A program made the translations under genes and the position numbers. Shown here one piece after another: positions 9,227 to 18,929 of a stretch of DNA of 64,000 bases. Source of the stretch: Pseudomonas fluorescens (GTDB lineage: Bacteria > Pseudomonadota > Gammaproteobacteria > Pseudomonadales > Pseudomonadaceae); assembly GCF_001307275.1 (NCBI RefSeq), contig NZ_CP012831.1:2782501-2846500 (forward strand), read 5' to 3'. Below the pieces are notes generated by a model, which saw only the letters and a program-made list of their open reading frames with translations, was not told the DNA's origin and did no database searches. The stretch's first letter is position 1. Each line of letters begins with the position of its first letter.

Positions 9227-11164
9227 TTAGCCCTTGGGTGCAGGGAACGCGGCTTGGATGTTGGCATCGATGCTGCCCTTGACGCCCTGGCCGTCCGGCG
9301 TGGCTCCGGGGCCGCCACCGTTGTTCAGGTGCAGCACGCCGCCGGTGTTGAACTCGGCATCGCCGCTGGCGTAGAAGCTGATCTGTACGCCGGTCAGGTT
9401 GATCTGGCCGCTGGCGTTGAGCTCCAGGATGCTTTCGCCACATACCAGGCGCAGGTTTTCGCCCACTTCAATCACGTAGCTCTGGCTGATGCTGTCGGTC
9501 TTGCGCTGGCCGACGGAGAGGATGTCCTCCTGCTTGACGATGCGCAGGCGGTTGTTGCCGATGGTCACCGTCTCGTTGTGGCCGATGCTCTTGTTGCGGT
9601 CATGGCCCACCGAATGGCTTTCATCCACCTCGACCACGATGTCCTGGTTACGCTCGGCGTGGATGTACAGTTGCTCGGCGCCTTTCTTGTCTTCCATGCG
9701 GATTTCGTTGAAATTCGCTGGCGTGCCGCCCTTGCTCGAACGGCTTTTCATGCCGCTCTGGGTGGCATTGGCGGGCAAGTCATAGGGCACGGTCTGTTCG
9801 GCGTTGTAGACGCGACCGGTGATGATCGGCCGATCCGGGTCGCCTTCGAGGAAACTGACGATCACTTCCTGGCCAATTCGCGGGATCTGCATCGAGCCCC
9901 AGTTTTTCCCGGCCCATGCCTGGGACACGCGAATCCAGCACGAGCTGTTTTCGTTGGATTGGTCGTGACGGTCCCAGTAGAAATGCACCTTCACCCGGCC
10001 GAACTGATCAGTCCAGATTTCCTCGCCCTTGGGACCCACCACTAACGCAGTCTGCGGGCCTTTGACGATAGGGCGATGGGTGATGGGCAGTGGCCGATAG
10101 CTTTGCTGGGCGTCGATACAGATCAGGCTGCTTTCGAACTGCGCCGAAGGCGCGCCACCGCCGGTTTCGCCGCTTTCCTGGGAAATGTAGTAGCGGGCGC
10201 CGACGATCAGGTATTCGCGGTTCTGGTCCTGGCGGGTGAAGCCGGTGAGGCTGAACAGATGCCCCGAGCCCAGGCCCCGAGCGTTACCGGCCAGCTCGAC
10301 CTGTTCGTGCTGGGTCTGCAAGGCTTCGATGCGGGTGCGGGCGTAGTGTTCGCCGTCCTGGCTCTGCACGTAGGTGCCAGGGTAGTCGTACAGGGGATAA
10401 TCGCCGGCCGTGTGCGGGCGGGGCATGGCCGAGCGCACGTCGATGCGCGCACTCGGGCGCTGGAAGTCGTAGTCGTTGAGCTCCAGGGAGCCTGGCTGGA
10501 CTTCCTGGGCCAGGTGCCAATTGTGAATATGGTCACGCTCGCGCTGCTGCTCGTTCTTCGGGTAGTACGGTACTGAGCCGTAGCCGGGGGCCGTGGAGTG
10601 GGCGCCATAGGCATCGGCCAGCACCAGCACATGCCGGCCCTGCTCATGGCGGAAGAAGTAGTAGATGCCTTCCTGTTCCATCAAGCGGCTGACGAAGTCG
10701 AAGCTGGTCTCGCGATACTGCACGCAGTATTCCCACTCGCGATACGTCTGGCTCAAGGCGTCTTCGAAATCGGAAAAGCCCAGGTCGCGGAACACCTGCT
10801 TGATGATCTGCGGGATGGTCAGGTTCTGGAAAATCCGGCAATCGGAGGTGCGGGTCAGCAGCCAAAACCACGGGCGCAGGGTGGCCTGGTAACTGGCGAA
10901 CTGGCCCTGGTCGACGTTCTGGCTGAAACGGGCGACGATGCCATGGAAATAACGCTCGCCACCGCCATCGAGTTGCAGGCTCACGCACATGGGCTTGCCG
11001 AGCACCTGATTGAGGTCGATGGCGTTGTCCAGCGAGTGCAGCTGCAGCTCATAGTTGAACAGCCGCCCCAGTTCTTCGCCGCCGCCCATGTCCTTGAGCA
11101 GCAGTACCTCAGGTCCCAGGGGGCTGGTGATCTTGGCCAGGCGTGAGGCTTGGTTGAATAACAT
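9227..11164 (-). CDS. vgrG: VgrG spike protein (TssI)
   Basis: 645 aa. The first 380 or so residues form the gp27-like base. The gp5-like OB fold follows (about residues 385-465, including WTDQFGRVKVHFYWDRHD and GSMQIPRIGQEVIVSFLEGD). The C-terminus is the gp5 needle of short V/I-rich repeats and ends in a glycine-rich tail without a recognisable extra catalytic domain. It is the trimeric puncturing tip of the T6SS, and the PAAR domains of the two Rhs effectors should cap it. It lies 18 nt upstream of the eag gene in the same transcription unit. A REPIN separates it from clpV, so it may also be transcribed separately. Confidence 0.97.
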   Translation of the reverse strand: MLFNQASRLAKITSPLGPEVLLLKDMGGGEELGRLFNYELQLHSLDNAIDLNQVLGKPMCVSLQLDGGGERYFHGIVARFSQNVDQGQFASYQATLRPWFWLLTRTSDCRIFQNLTIPQIIKQVFRDLGFSDFEDALSQTYREWEYCVQYRETSFDFVSRLMEQEGIYYFFRHEQGRHVLVLADAYGAHSTAPGYGSVPYYPKNEQQRERDHIHNWHLAQEVQPGSLELNDYDFQRPSARIDVRSAMPRPHTAGDYPLYDYPGTYVQSQDGEHYARTRIEALQTQHEQVELAGNARGLGSGHLFSLTGFTRQDQNREYLIVGARYYISQESGETGGGAPSAQFESSLICIDAQQSYRPLPITHRPIVKGPQTALVVGPKGEEIWTDQFGRVKVHFYWDRHDQSNENSSCWIRVSQAWAGKNWGSMQIPRIGQEVIVSFLEGDPDRPIITGRVYNAEQTVPYDLPANATQSGMKSRSSKGGTPANFNEIRMEDKKGAEQLYIHAERNQDIVVEVDESHSVGHDRNKSIGHNETVTIGNNRLRIVKQEDILSVGQRKTDSISQSYVIEVGENLRLVCGESILELNASGQINLTGVQISFYASGDAEFNTGGVLHLNNGGGPGATPDGQGVKGSIDANIQAAFPAPKG

Positions 11165-11210
11165 CGCTCATCTCATCGTTGTAATGGCTGCGCCGCTGAT
11201 TGGAACAACT

Positions 11211-11298
11211 GTGGGAGCGAGCTTGCTCGCGATGGCGGTATGTCAGTCAACACGGATGTTGAATGTGACTGCGCTATCGCGAGCAAGCTCGCTCCCAC
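11211..11298. repeat. REPIN (inverted pair of REP sequences)
   Basis: GTGGGAGCGAGCTTGCTCGC and its reverse complement flank a short unique loop, between the clpV stop and the vgrG start. This is the standard REP-doublet arrangement of fluorescens-group pseudomonads. It could act as a transcript-processing or attenuation site between clpV and the vgrG-rhs genes. Confidence 0.93.
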
Positions 11299-11322
11299 GG
11301 GGTCTTGCAGTGTTCCTTACCG

Positions 11323-14001
11323 TCAGGCCGCGTCGCTGAAATCGTACTGCAATTCGTTGTCCACCGCGCTGATCCGCACCCCGGCCAAGGCCTTGCCTTC
11401 GAGCATGCGGGTCAGGAACTCGCGGCTCATGTCCGGCAGCAGGCTGTTGGTCAGGATGGTGTCGATCATACGCCCGCCGCTTTCGGTTTCGGTGCAACGC
11501 GAGACGATCAAATCGATCACCGCGTCGTCGTAGTCGAAGGCCACTTTGTGGGTGCTCTCCACGCGCTTCTTGATGCGGTTGAGTTGCAGGCGGGTGATGG
11601 CCTTGAGCATCTCGTCGCTGAGCGGGTAGTACGGGATCGTCACCAGGCGGCCGAGCAGGGCCGGCGGGAAAATCTCCAGCAGCGGCTGGCGCAGGGCCTT
11701 GGCGATTTCTTCCGGCTCGGGCACGTTCTGCGGATCCTTGCAGACGTCGGCAATCAGTTCGGTGCCGGCGTTGGTGGTCAGCAGGATCAAGGTGTTCTTG
11801 AAGTCGATCACCCGGCCTTCGCCGTCCTCCATCACGCCTTTGTCGAACACCTGGAAGAAAATTTCATGCACGTCCGGGTGGGCTTTTTCCACCTCGTCCA
11901 GCAGCACCACGCTGTACGGTTTGCGCCGCACGGCTTCGGTCAGCACGCCGCCTTCGCCGTAGCCGATGTAGCCCGGTGGCGCACCCTTGAGGGTGGACAC
12001 GGTGTGGGCTTCCTGGAACTCGCTCATGTTGATGGTGATGACGTTCTGCTCGCCGCCGTACATGGCTTCGGCCAGGGCCAGGGCGGTTTCGGTCTTGCCC
12101 ACGCCGGAGGTGCCGGCGAGCATGAACACGCCAATCGGCTTGCTCGGGTTGTCGAGGCCGGCGCGGGAGGTCTGGATGCGCTTGGCGATCATCTGCAAGG
12201 CATGGTCCTGGCCGATGATGCGTTTTTTCAGGTGCTGGTCGAGGTTGAGCACGGTTTCCAGTTCGTTGCGGGCCATGCGGCCCACCGGGATACCGGTCCA
12301 GTCGGCGACCACCGAGGCCACGGCCTGGTAATCCACGGTGGGCAGGATCAGCGGGGTTTCGCCTTGCAGGGCGGTCAGGCGCTGTTGCAGGTCTACCAGT
12401 TTCTCGCGCAGGGCGTGGCTGGCTTCGCTGCCGTCCTCGCTGTCCACCACGCCGACGCGCTCGCGCAGGGTGGCGCGGGTGGCGAGCAGCTCGTCCACCA
12501 GGGTTTTCTCTTCGGCCCAGCGGCTTTCCAGCTCGGCCAGGCGCTCGCGTTCGGCGCTCAGCAGGCTTTCGGTCTGGGTCTGGCGAGTGCCGATGACCAC
12601 GCCAATGGCGTGCTCACGGGCGATGATTTGCAGCTCGGTTTCCAGCGCTTCGATGCGCCGACGGCTGTCGTCCACTTCGGCCGGCACGGCGTGCAGGCTG
12701 ATGGCGACGCGGGCACACGCGGTGTCCAGCAGGCTCACGGATTTGTCCGGCAGCTGGCGCGCGGGAATGTAGCGGTGGGACAGCTTGACCGAGGCTTCCA
12801 GGGCTTCGTCGAGGATCTGCACCTGGTGGTGTTTTTCCATGGTCGAGGCCACGCCGCGCATCATCAGCAGGGCTTTGTCTTCCGACGGTTCGGCCACTTG
12901 CACCACTTGGAAACGGCGGGTCAGGGCCGGGTCTTTTTCGATGTGTTTCTTGTACTCGGCCCAGGTCGTGGCAGCCACGGTGCGCAAGGTGCCACGAGCC
13001 AGGGCCGGCTTGAGCAGGTTGGCCGCGTCGCCCGTGCCGGCGGCGCCACCGGCACCCACCAGGGTGTGGGCTTCGTCGATGAACAGGATGATCGGCTTGG
13101 GCGAAGCCTGGACGTCTTCGATGACCTGGCGCAGGCGCTGTTCGAATTCGCCTTTCATGCTCGCGCCGGCCTGCAACAGGCCCACGTCGAGGCTGCGCAG
13201 TTCCACGTCCTTGAGGGCCGGCGGCACGTCGCCGGCGACGATGCGCAGGGCAAAGCCTTCGACCACGGCGGTCTTGCCCACACCGGCTTCACCGGTGAGG
13301 ATCGGGTTGTTCTGCCGGCGGCGCATGAGGATGTCCACCAGTTGGCGGATCTCTTCGTCACGGCCGACGATCGGGTCGAGCTTGCCGCTGCGGGCCTGCT
13401 CGGTGAGGTCGACGGTGAAGCGCTTGAGGGCTTCCTGCTTGCCCATGGCGCTGGGGGCCATGGCGCCGCTGGCTTCGCCCGGCACGGCGCCGGCATTGAA
13501 GCCGTCGCTGGCGGTCAGGGCGTTTTCCGGCGAGTCGCCGACGTATTCGTCAAAGCGCTCGCTCAGGGCTTCGACCTTGACCTTGTCGAACTCCGACGAC
13601 AGGCCCAGCAACGCGTGGCGCAGGCTCGGCGTCTTGAGGATGCCAAGCACCAGGTAACCGGTGCGCACCTGGCTTTCGCCGAACATCAGGCTGCCGTAGA
13701 CCCAGCCGCGTTCCACGGCTTCTTCGACGTGGGAGGACAGGTCGGTGATGGAAGTCGAACCCCGTGGCAGGCGGTCGAGGGCTTCGGTGAGGTCACGGGC
13801 CAGGCGCGCCGGCTCGATGTTGAACTGGCGGATGATGCGATGCAGGTCCGAGTCCTGCAGTTGCAGCAACTGGTGAAACCAGTGGGCCAGTTCCACATAA
13901 GGGTTACCACGCAACTTGCAGAACACGGTGGCGGCTTCGATGGCTTTGTAGGCCACGCTGTTGAGTTTGCCGAACAACGCGGCGCGACTGATTTCACCCA
14001 T
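11323..14001 (-). CDS. clpV: T6SS AAA+ disaggregase ClpV (TssH)
   Basis: 892 aa. It has a Clp N-domain (about 1-150), a first AAA+ module with Walker A GEAGVGKTA and Walker B ILFIDEAHTL, a ClpB-like middle region, and a second AAA+ module with GTSGVGKTE and VLLDEVEKAH. It disassembles the contracted TssB/TssC sheath so the subunits are recycled. Two start codons lie 6 nt apart (14007 and 14001). The second is chosen because AAGGAG lies 8 nt before it and the product then starts MGEISRAALFGKLN, close to the P. aeruginosa ClpV1 N-terminus. The start overlaps the end of tssG. Confidence 0.97.
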   Translation of the reverse strand: MGEISRAALFGKLNSVAYKAIEAATVFCKLRGNPYVELAHWFHQLLQLQDSDLHRIIRQFNIEPARLARDLTEALDRLPRGSTSITDLSSHVEEAVERGWVYGSLMFGESQVRTGYLVLGILKTPSLRHALLGLSSEFDKVKVEALSERFDEYVGDSPENALTASDGFNAGAVPGEASGAMAPSAMGKQEALKRFTVDLTEQARSGKLDPIVGRDEEIRQLVDILMRRRQNNPILTGEAGVGKTAVVEGFALRIVAGDVPPALKDVELRSLDVGLLQAGASMKGEFEQRLRQVIEDVQASPKPIILFIDEAHTLVGAGGAAGTGDAANLLKPALARGTLRTVAATTWAEYKKHIEKDPALTRRFQVVQVAEPSEDKALLMMRGVASTMEKHHQVQILDEALEASVKLSHRYIPARQLPDKSVSLLDTACARVAISLHAVPAEVDDSRRRIEALETELQIIAREHAIGVVIGTRQTQTESLLSAERERLAELESRWAEEKTLVDELLATRATLRERVGVVDSEDGSEASHALREKLVDLQQRLTALQGETPLILPTVDYQAVASVVADWTGIPVGRMARNELETVLNLDQHLKKRIIGQDHALQMIAKRIQTSRAGLDNPSKPIGVFMLAGTSGVGKTETALALAEAMYGGEQNVITINMSEFQEAHTVSTLKGAPPGYIGYGEGGVLTEAVRRKPYSVVLLDEVEKAHPDVHEIFFQVFDKGVMEDGEGRVIDFKNTLILLTTNAGTELIADVCKDPQNVPEPEEIAKALRQPLLEIFPPALLGRLVTIPYYPLSDEMLKAITRLQLNRIKKRVESTHKVAFDYDDAVIDLIVSRCTETESGGRMIDTILTNSLLPDMSREFLTRMLEGKALAGVRISAVDNELQYDFSDAA

Positions 14002-15046
14002 GCTCATGGCTCCTTGAGGTCTGTGAGGTGTTGGCCTGTTCGGCGTAATGCCGGGCCAGTATTAAATCGTTGGCATCTGTTTCGGGGCGGCCCAGCCAGG
14101 TATTGAACCCCAGGCGGAAGCGACCATTGAGTTGCAGTGCCGGGACTTCGGGTTGTTCCAGGACCAGGTTCAGGTCCCAGTCCAGCTCATGGCCCAGGTA
14201 TTCGGCGACCCAGGCCACCAGCTCGTTGAACGGTTGGCTGCCGGGCAGCATGCCCATGTAGTCAACGAGCTTGAGTGGCCCCAGGCGAATGCGGAATTTG
14301 TGCTGGCGATCCCACACGAAGCGGCCCAGGCAGAAGTCCACGCCCAATTGATGGGCGCTGACCCCGACGCGGCTGCGTTCGGGCAGCTCCAGCCATTGGC
14401 CGACGTATTCTTCGATCTCCACCGGCAGGCCGAAGTACTCGCTGAGAATCGCCTTCAAACCGTCCGGGTAACGGGTCTGTGCCGACAGGTGGCCGCTGTA
14501 ATGGAGTTTCGCCGTGTCGGGGATCAGCCCCTGGTTGAGCAGGCTTGGCATGCCCCGGCCGCTGAGCGCCGCCAGGCGCGCCGACCAGTAGTCATCGTCC
14601 GGGCGGTCATGGCTGACGGTCGGCCGTGCTTCGGCCCAGGCCCGGTAGAACAGGCTGAGCAGGCGATGGTGAAACACATCGAGGAAGCGCTTGCTGGTGC
14701 TGTCGGCGTTGTTGCGCTGGCGTTCGCGCACGTATTCGGTGATGTGCAGCGGCATCGGGCCGTTGGGGCCGCCGAGGCCGAAGAAGAATTGCTCCAGGCG
14801 CGCCGGCGTACCGTCGCCGCCCGGTTGCACCGAGGCGAGGGTGGCCGGGGCGAAGGTGCAGTCGGCCTGTTGCCCGAGGCGCAACGGGTCATCGGCCAGG
14901 CGCAGGGAATGGCCCAGGCGCGGCAGCTCGGGGGATTCGCACTCGATGCGCCGCAACGCCTGGAAGAAGTCGTATTCCCAGGGTTCCTGGTGCATCGCTT
15001 CCAGGGTACTCACAGGGTCGGACGACGTCCGGGCTTGGCTTTCCAT
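13994..15046 (-). CDS. tssG: T6SS baseplate subunit TssG
   Basis: 350 aa, a usual length for TssG, with the family-typical N-terminal EPWEYDFFQALRRIE and the central FFGLGGPNGPMPLHITEYV. TssG joins TssE, TssF and TssK in the baseplate wedge around the VgrG spike. The ATG at 15046 overlaps the end of tssF by 37 nt; an internal ATG at 14995 is a possible alternative. The stop overlaps the start of clpV, so the genes are translationally linked. Confidence 0.95.
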   Translation of the reverse strand: MESQARTSSDPVSTLEAMHQEPWEYDFFQALRRIECESPELPRLGHSLRLADDPLRLGQQADCTFAPATLASVQPGGDGTPARLEQFFFGLGGPNGPMPLHITEYVRERQRNNADSTSKRFLDVFHHRLLSLFYRAWAEARPTVSHDRPDDDYWSARLAALSGRGMPSLLNQGLIPDTAKLHYSGHLSAQTRYPDGLKAILSEYFGLPVEIEEYVGQWLELPERSRVGVSAHQLGVDFCLGRFVWDRQHKFRIRLGPLKLVDYMGMLPGSQPFNELVAWVAEYLGHELDWDLNLVLEQPEVPALQLNGRFRLGFNTWLGRPETDANDLILARHYAEQANTSQTSRSHEHG

Positions 15047-16869
15047 CGCATGATCTCGCCGCGTTCGGTGGTACGGATCACCGTCTCGGTAAAACTGTTG
15101 ATCGACACGTAGCGTGCCAGGAAGCGCTCGAACACCGCACCGAGCAGGAACACCCCGGTGCCGCGAAACGCGTTTTCATCGAATTCCAGGGTGATCTCCA
15201 GGCCCCGACCGAACACGATCGGGCCGGGCATCGGCAAGCGCCGGGTGCAAGCCTTGCTGCTGACTTCCCGCAGGCCTTCGATCTGCAATTGCAGCGCCGC
15301 GTCGTTGCTGTCGCCGTACAGGCGCAGCAGTTCACGCAGGGCGGCGGCGCCTTGGCCTTGTTCGCTCAACGACAAGTAGTTCAGCGACAACTGGCTGATC
15401 AGCCGCCAGGCCTTGGCATCGTGGGCATGGCTGGCCCGTGGGCGACTGGGACCTGCCACGCAACGCACGGCGCCAACCGGCGCACTGTCGGCCAGGGTGA
15501 AGTCGGTCTTGCCGTTGCCCACGCCCATGAACAGCGGCAGGTCGCGGTTGGTGCACAACGCCGTCACGCCCAACTGGCGCAGGTCGTGGCGGTAGGGCGC
15601 TTGCTGGCTGTCCACCAGGCTGACGAAGGTTTCGCTGCCGATGTAGGTCGAGCGCGGGCCGTTGCGTCGTTGGTCGCTGGACAGCACGCGTGGTTCGCGG
15701 CGCACGGTGTAGTAGGCCTGGTCGCGGCCATAGCGGGACGGATCGCGCACGGCGTAGAACGGCAAGAACGGCTGCTCCGGCCCGGTGCCGTGGCCGGTGA
15801 GGCCGCTGAGCGAATGCACTTCGAAATCCATCGGCCGGGTGCGGTCGGCGATCACGTGGTGTTCGTTGACCCGCTCCGACAAGTGAATGCGATCCAGACG
15901 CTTGGGGAACAGGTTGATGGCCGGGGTGCAGAACGGCAGGAATTGCGAAGCGCCGACGCTGCCTTCCAGGCTTGGATCGTGACGGTCGAACAGCACGATC
16001 AACTCCAGTTCCTGGCCGTCGCAGCGTTTGACCGCGCGGCTCAACTGGGTGAAGTCGACAAACAGGAAGCGGTGGGGCAGGGCGAAGTATTCCTGCAACA
16101 GGCGATAGCCCTGGAAGGCCCGGGACACCACCGGCAGCGCGGCGTCGGCATCGTCGAAGCCGCGCGAGCGCAACGCATCCTGGGGCAGCCGCTCCACCCA
16201 GTCGCCGCCGGGCTTGCGGGCGAACACCGCGCAGGCATTGCCCAGCAGTTGTTCGTAGAGGCGGAAGGGCTGTTCGTCGGCGCCGCTCAAGTACAGCGGC
16301 AGGTTGTCCAGGGCCAGGCTGTTGAACGGCAGTTCGGCGCCGGTGCGCAGTGTGATGCGCAGCCCGGCCTTGGCCTTGGGCTCGCTGGCGGCCAGGCGCC
16401 CGAGCACCACGGACGGGTTGCCGAAGTATTCGGCCTGGCTGACCTGCAACGGCCACAACGTCACCGCGTGGGCGGTGCGGTACTCGCAGCAGGTCTGGGT
16501 TTCGCGACCCAGGGCGGCGCGCAGGACGGTATCGCGGGGCAGCGGGAAGCCACTGCTCAGCGAGCCTTCGTCCGGGTCGGCCTGCATCTGCACCACGGTC
16601 ATCGACGGTGTCGGTGCCAGGTAATGGGGGTAGGCGATTTCCAGCAGGTTGTGGGTGAAGGTCGGGTACTCGGCGTCGAGCTTGAGCTGCACCCGCGCCG
16701 TCAGGTAGGCGAAACCTTCCAGCAGGCGCTCGACATACGGGTCGGCGCAGTCCATGCCGGACAACGTCAGCCGACTGGCGATCTTCGGGTATTCCTTGGC
16801 GAACTCCGCTGCGCTTTCGCGCACGTGGTGCAGTTCCTGGTTGTACAGCTCCAGCAGGCGCGGGTTCAT
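15010..16869 (-). CDS. tssF: T6SS baseplate subunit TssF
   Basis: 619 aa with the typical start [18 protein letters not shown] and [12 protein letters not shown]. The open frame continues upstream of this ATG, but this start gives the canonical TssF N-terminus and a 4-base ATGA overlap with the tssE stop. TssF is the main wedge protein of the T6SS baseplate and pairs with TssG. No truncation or frameshift is visible. Confidence 0.96.
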   Translation of the reverse strand: MNPRLLELYNQELHHVRESAAEFAKEYPKIASRLTLSGMDCADPYVERLLEGFAYLTARVQLKLDAEYPTFTHNLLEIAYPHYLAPTPSMTVVQMQADPDEGSLSSGFPLPRDTVLRAALGRETQTCCEYRTAHAVTLWPLQVSQAEYFGNPSVVLGRLAASEPKAKAGLRITLRTGAELPFNSLALDNLPLYLSGADEQPFRLYEQLLGNACAVFARKPGGDWVERLPQDALRSRGFDDADAALPVVSRAFQGYRLLQEYFALPHRFLFVDFTQLSRAVKRCDGQELELIVLFDRHDPSLEGSVGASQFLPFCTPAINLFPKRLDRIHLSERVNEHHVIADRTRPMDFEVHSLSGLTGHGTGPEQPFLPFYAVRDPSRYGRDQAYYTVRREPRVLSSDQRRNGPRSTYIGSETFVSLVDSQQAPYRHDLRQLGVTALCTNRDLPLFMGVGNGKTDFTLADSAPVGAVRCVAGPSRPRASHAHDAKAWRLISQLSLNYLSLSEQGQGAAALRELLRLYGDSNDAALQLQIEGLREVSSKACTRRLPMPGPIVFGRGLEITLEFDENAFRGTGVFLLGAVFERFLARYVSINSFTETVIRTTERGEIMRWKAKPGRRPTL

Positions 16870-17378
16870 GAGCGTCTCCGCTGGTCGGCGTTGACCACGC
16901 GCACATGGCCGGTTTCCAGGTCCAGGTCGGTCTGCAGCATCAGGCGCAGGGGCACCGGCTGGGCCCAGAGGTCGCCCTCGATCTCGAAACTCAAGGCGTT
17001 GTGGTTCATCTCGGCGGTCGCCCGGGCGCGTACCCGCAGGGTGTGGCGCAGGATGCGCGGTTCGAAGGTGGCAATGGCCTGGTGGATCAAGGTTTCCAGG
17101 GCCGAGACATCGACGTTCGACGCGCTGTTGCCGGCCAGCGCCGGCAGGCCGAAATTCACCACCGAGGTGCCCGCCGGGGTGTGCAACGTGGCATCGGCGT
17201 CGAGCAATGAGGTGGTGTTGAGCAGCCACGCCAGGTCACGCAGCACCGAGGCTTTCAATTGGGTCAGGGACAGCACGCGTTTGTCGGCGCTTTCCTTGGG
17301 GTTGGTCGGATCGTCGTCGGTCAACCGGTCCAATAGGGAGGGCTGGAGGCGATCGCGGGTGGCGATTTCGGTTACCAC
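16866..17378 (-). CDS. tssE: T6SS baseplate subunit TssE (gp25-like)
   Basis: 170 aa from a GTG start. The product begins [19 protein letters not shown], and the [13 protein letters not shown] segment is typical of TssE N-termini. The gp25-like core follows, with [14 protein letters not shown] and the acidic/arginine segments of the wedge protein. It nucleates the sheath on the baseplate. The frame is open to an ATG at 17423, but that would place 45 nt inside the preceding lipoprotein gene; the GTG overlaps that gene by only 7 nt. The exact start is uncertain. No strong Shine-Dalgarno is seen, so translation may be coupled to the upstream gene. Confidence 0.9.
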   Translation of the reverse strand: MVTEIATRDRLQPSLLDRLTDDDPTNPKESADKRVLSLTQLKASVLRDLAWLLNTTSLLDADATLHTPAGTSVVNFGLPALAGNSASNVDVSALETLIHQAIATFEPRILRHTLRVRARATAEMNHNALSFEIEGDLWAQPVPLRLMLQTDLDLETGHVRVVNADQRRRS

Positions 17379-17797
17379 GTAAAGGGCGCCACGTACATTT
17401 TCTGGTCTCCGCCGGAGCCGCAAGCTGCATACAGGCTGACCGTTCCCGCCTCAAAACCTTCCGGCATCTGACGAATAGCCTGCATTTTGCTCAGACAATC
17501 GCGGCTGGGGGCGGGCATGTGTTCGCTGCGCCAGACCGCAAAAATCGGGATGTTGTTGAACATTTCCACGCGCAGTTTCTGCTGTTTATCCAGGCTGAAG
17601 CCGCACGGCCATTCCATGTCCAGCTTCATGCGACTCTGGTCGGGTTTGACCAGCGTGCATTGGCCCTGATCGTCAACCAGGCTGAGTGACTGGCCCTCGA
17701 AAACCGCCTGGGTCGTTGGCGCCCCGGCATGCTCGGCGCACGCGCTCAGGCTGATCAGGCTAGTCGTCAGGCATAAGGCGAGCAGGGGCTTGTTCAT
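17372..17797 (-). CDS. Lipoprotein, probable immunity protein for the Tae4 amidase
   Basis: 141 aa with a signal sequence ([20 protein letters not shown]) and the lipobox LSAC, giving a lipidated Cys20; the mature part should face the periplasm. Its ATG shares one base with the TAA of the tae4 gene (TAATG), so the two are translationally coupled. Amidase effectors act in the periplasm and their immunity proteins are periplasmic, so both position and topology support an immunity role. The sequence does not look like a classical small Tai4 to me. Four conserved-looking cysteines lie in the mature part. Function is inferred from context. Confidence 0.68.
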   Translation of the reverse strand: MNKPLLALCLTTSLISLSACAEHAGAPTTQAVFEGQSLSLVDDQGQCTLVKPDQSRMKLDMEWPCGFSLDKQQKLRVEMFNNIPIFAVWRSEHMPAPSRDCLSKMQAIRQMPEGFEAGTVSLYAACGSGGDQKMYVAPFTW

Positions 17798-18252
17798 TAA
17801 ATGAGCTCCCAGAACCAGACCTTCTTGGATCGATAGAAAAGATCGCTGGTTTGGGTCAGGCCACGATTCCATAGATCGATGTGGTCGCCGCTACGACCTT
17901 CGGCAGTCTCTCCTGATTGCTGAAAGCAGTCCTTGAAGAAAATCAGGCCGGTCTTGCCCATCAATGTCTTTCGGTCTTCGGGGCTGTTACTGAGAATAGT
18001 TGGATGGCCCAGATGATGTTTCCACAACCAATTCGCCAATGACTCGGCGCCCCTGGCGTGTTCATGCTTACACAGGGGGTCTTTGGTGTAGGTGGATTTG
18101 TTGACCTTGATGGTTTTCTCCGCATTGAGCGTCAGGCTCATGCGTATGGCGCATTGGTTTGCCCAGGGACCGTCACAGGGTTTTGCGTCAGGATGGGCAA
18201 TCAGCAGGTCGGAATAGGCTTTCCACAAATTGATAAACGAAGGCTTGGCCAT
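17797..18252 (-). CDS. tae4: T6SS peptidoglycan amidase effector, Tae4 family
   Basis: 151 aa. The pattern MAKPSFINLWKAY near the start, NQCAIRMS (candidate catalytic Cys34), CKHEHARGAESLANWL, GKTGLIFFKD and SGDHIDLWN (candidate catalytic His124) matches Tae4 amidases. These NlpC/P60-like enzymes cut the D-Glu/meso-DAP bond of peptidoglycan in rival cells. No signal peptide is present, as expected for a T6SS substrate, and its small size suits delivery inside the Hcp tube. It lies directly downstream of hcp and upstream of its putative immunity gene. In the P. aeruginosa H1 cluster this slot is held by tagJ, which is absent here. Confidence 0.88.
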   Translation of the reverse strand: MAKPSFINLWKAYSDLLIAHPDAKPCDGPWANQCAIRMSLTLNAEKTIKVNKSTYTKDPLCKHEHARGAESLANWLWKHHLGHPTILSNSPEDRKTLMGKTGLIFFKDCFQQSGETAEGRSGDHIDLWNRGLTQTSDLFYRSKKVWFWELI

Positions 18253-18300
18253 GACTCAGACACCGAAAGGGAAAAGATTGGATTCGAGCAAGCACCAAAC

Positions 18301-18325
18301 ACCCCCGGCGCGTGGCACCGGGGGT
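18301..18325 (-). terminator. GC-rich hairpin between hcp and tae4
   Basis: Perfect 8-bp stem (ACCCCCGG / CCGGGGGT) with a 9-nt loop, beginning 8 nt after the hcp stop. On the minus strand it is followed by GTTTGG, not a real U-tract. It therefore looks more like an attenuator or 3' mRNA stabiliser that favours hcp over downstream genes than a full terminator. Confidence 0.55.
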
Positions 18326-18333
18326 ATTTTCGA

Positions 18334-18822
18334 TTACACCTTGACGTTCTGACGGATGTTCCAGCCGAACTTGACCGGACCGCCTTCCTTGGTGCCGTCG
18401 GCTTTCTGTGGCTGGTAGTCCACCAGCACCTTGGCGAAGTTCAGGGTGACGTTTTCAGTCAGGCGATCATCGCCGCCCGAGCCGCCGGTGCTCAGGGAAG
18501 TGACCAGCACTTCTTCCAGGTTGATGATCATGTACTCGACCTGGCTTTCACCGCCGGCCTTGCGCACGGTCAGCTTGACCTTGTCGATGTGCTTGCCGCT
18601 GGCGCAGTGCATCATCAGGTTCGGCGAAGCCTTGTCGACGAACTTGGTCAGCGACAGGTCCTGGACGTTGACCTTGCCGGCACCGCCGCCGCTGCCCACG
18701 TGCATGTTGCCGGACTGGGACATGCCCCAGCTCCAGTTCAGGACGTCGATCTCGTCCTTGTGGGCCTTGTCCATGGACTCGCCCTTGATGTCGCCGATCT
18801 TGATGAAAATATCAACAGCCAT
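18334..18822 (-). CDS. hcp: T6SS tube protein Hcp
   Basis: 162 aa, beginning MAVDIFIKIGDIKGES, with VLNWSWGMSQSG, VNVQDLSLTKFVDKASP and FGWNIRQN, the hallmarks of Hcp1-type proteins. Hexamers stack to form the inner tube that is fired through the sheath, and small effectors can ride in the lumen. The start is fixed by AGGGAG placed before the ATG at 18822. A leader hairpin lies just upstream and another hairpin just downstream, so expression seems to be set separately from its neighbours. Confidence 0.98.
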   Translation of the reverse strand: MAVDIFIKIGDIKGESMDKAHKDEIDVLNWSWGMSQSGNMHVGSGGGAGKVNVQDLSLTKFVDKASPNLMMHCASGKHIDKVKLTVRKAGGESQVEYMIINLEEVLVTSLSTGGSGGDDRLTENVTLNFAKVLVDYQPQKADGTKEGGPVKFGWNIRQNVKV

Positions 18823-18851
18823 GTTTTCTCCCTGTGTGGTTTCTAACCACA
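18823..18851 (-). promoter_or_regulatory. hcp leader hairpin adjoining the ribosome binding site
   Basis: A perfect 7-bp inverted repeat (TGTGGTT / AACCACA, 3-nt loop, 18835-18851) ends immediately before the CAGGGAG ribosome binding site of hcp. CAGGGA fits the CANGGA core bound by RsmA/CsrA proteins, which are known to repress the H1-T6SS in P. aeruginosa. Binding here is an inference. Confidence 0.45.
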
Positions 18852-18929
18852 TTGTTTGGTTGACGCTGACCTTGCGAAATTACGGGTGCTGAACGGGGTG
18901 GAAGACGATCTCCAGCCTGCTGGAGATCC

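Noticed and set aside
11305..14106. 933-aa open frame on the plus strand, antisense to clpV
   Set aside because: clpV on the minus strand has full AAA+ motifs. The antisense frame is Gly/Val/His/Gln-rich without any domain and arises from GC-rich codon bias.
15289..17382. 697-aa plus-strand open frame opposite tssF and tssE
   Set aside because: It contradicts the strongly supported tssE/tssF genes and shows no recognisable fold.
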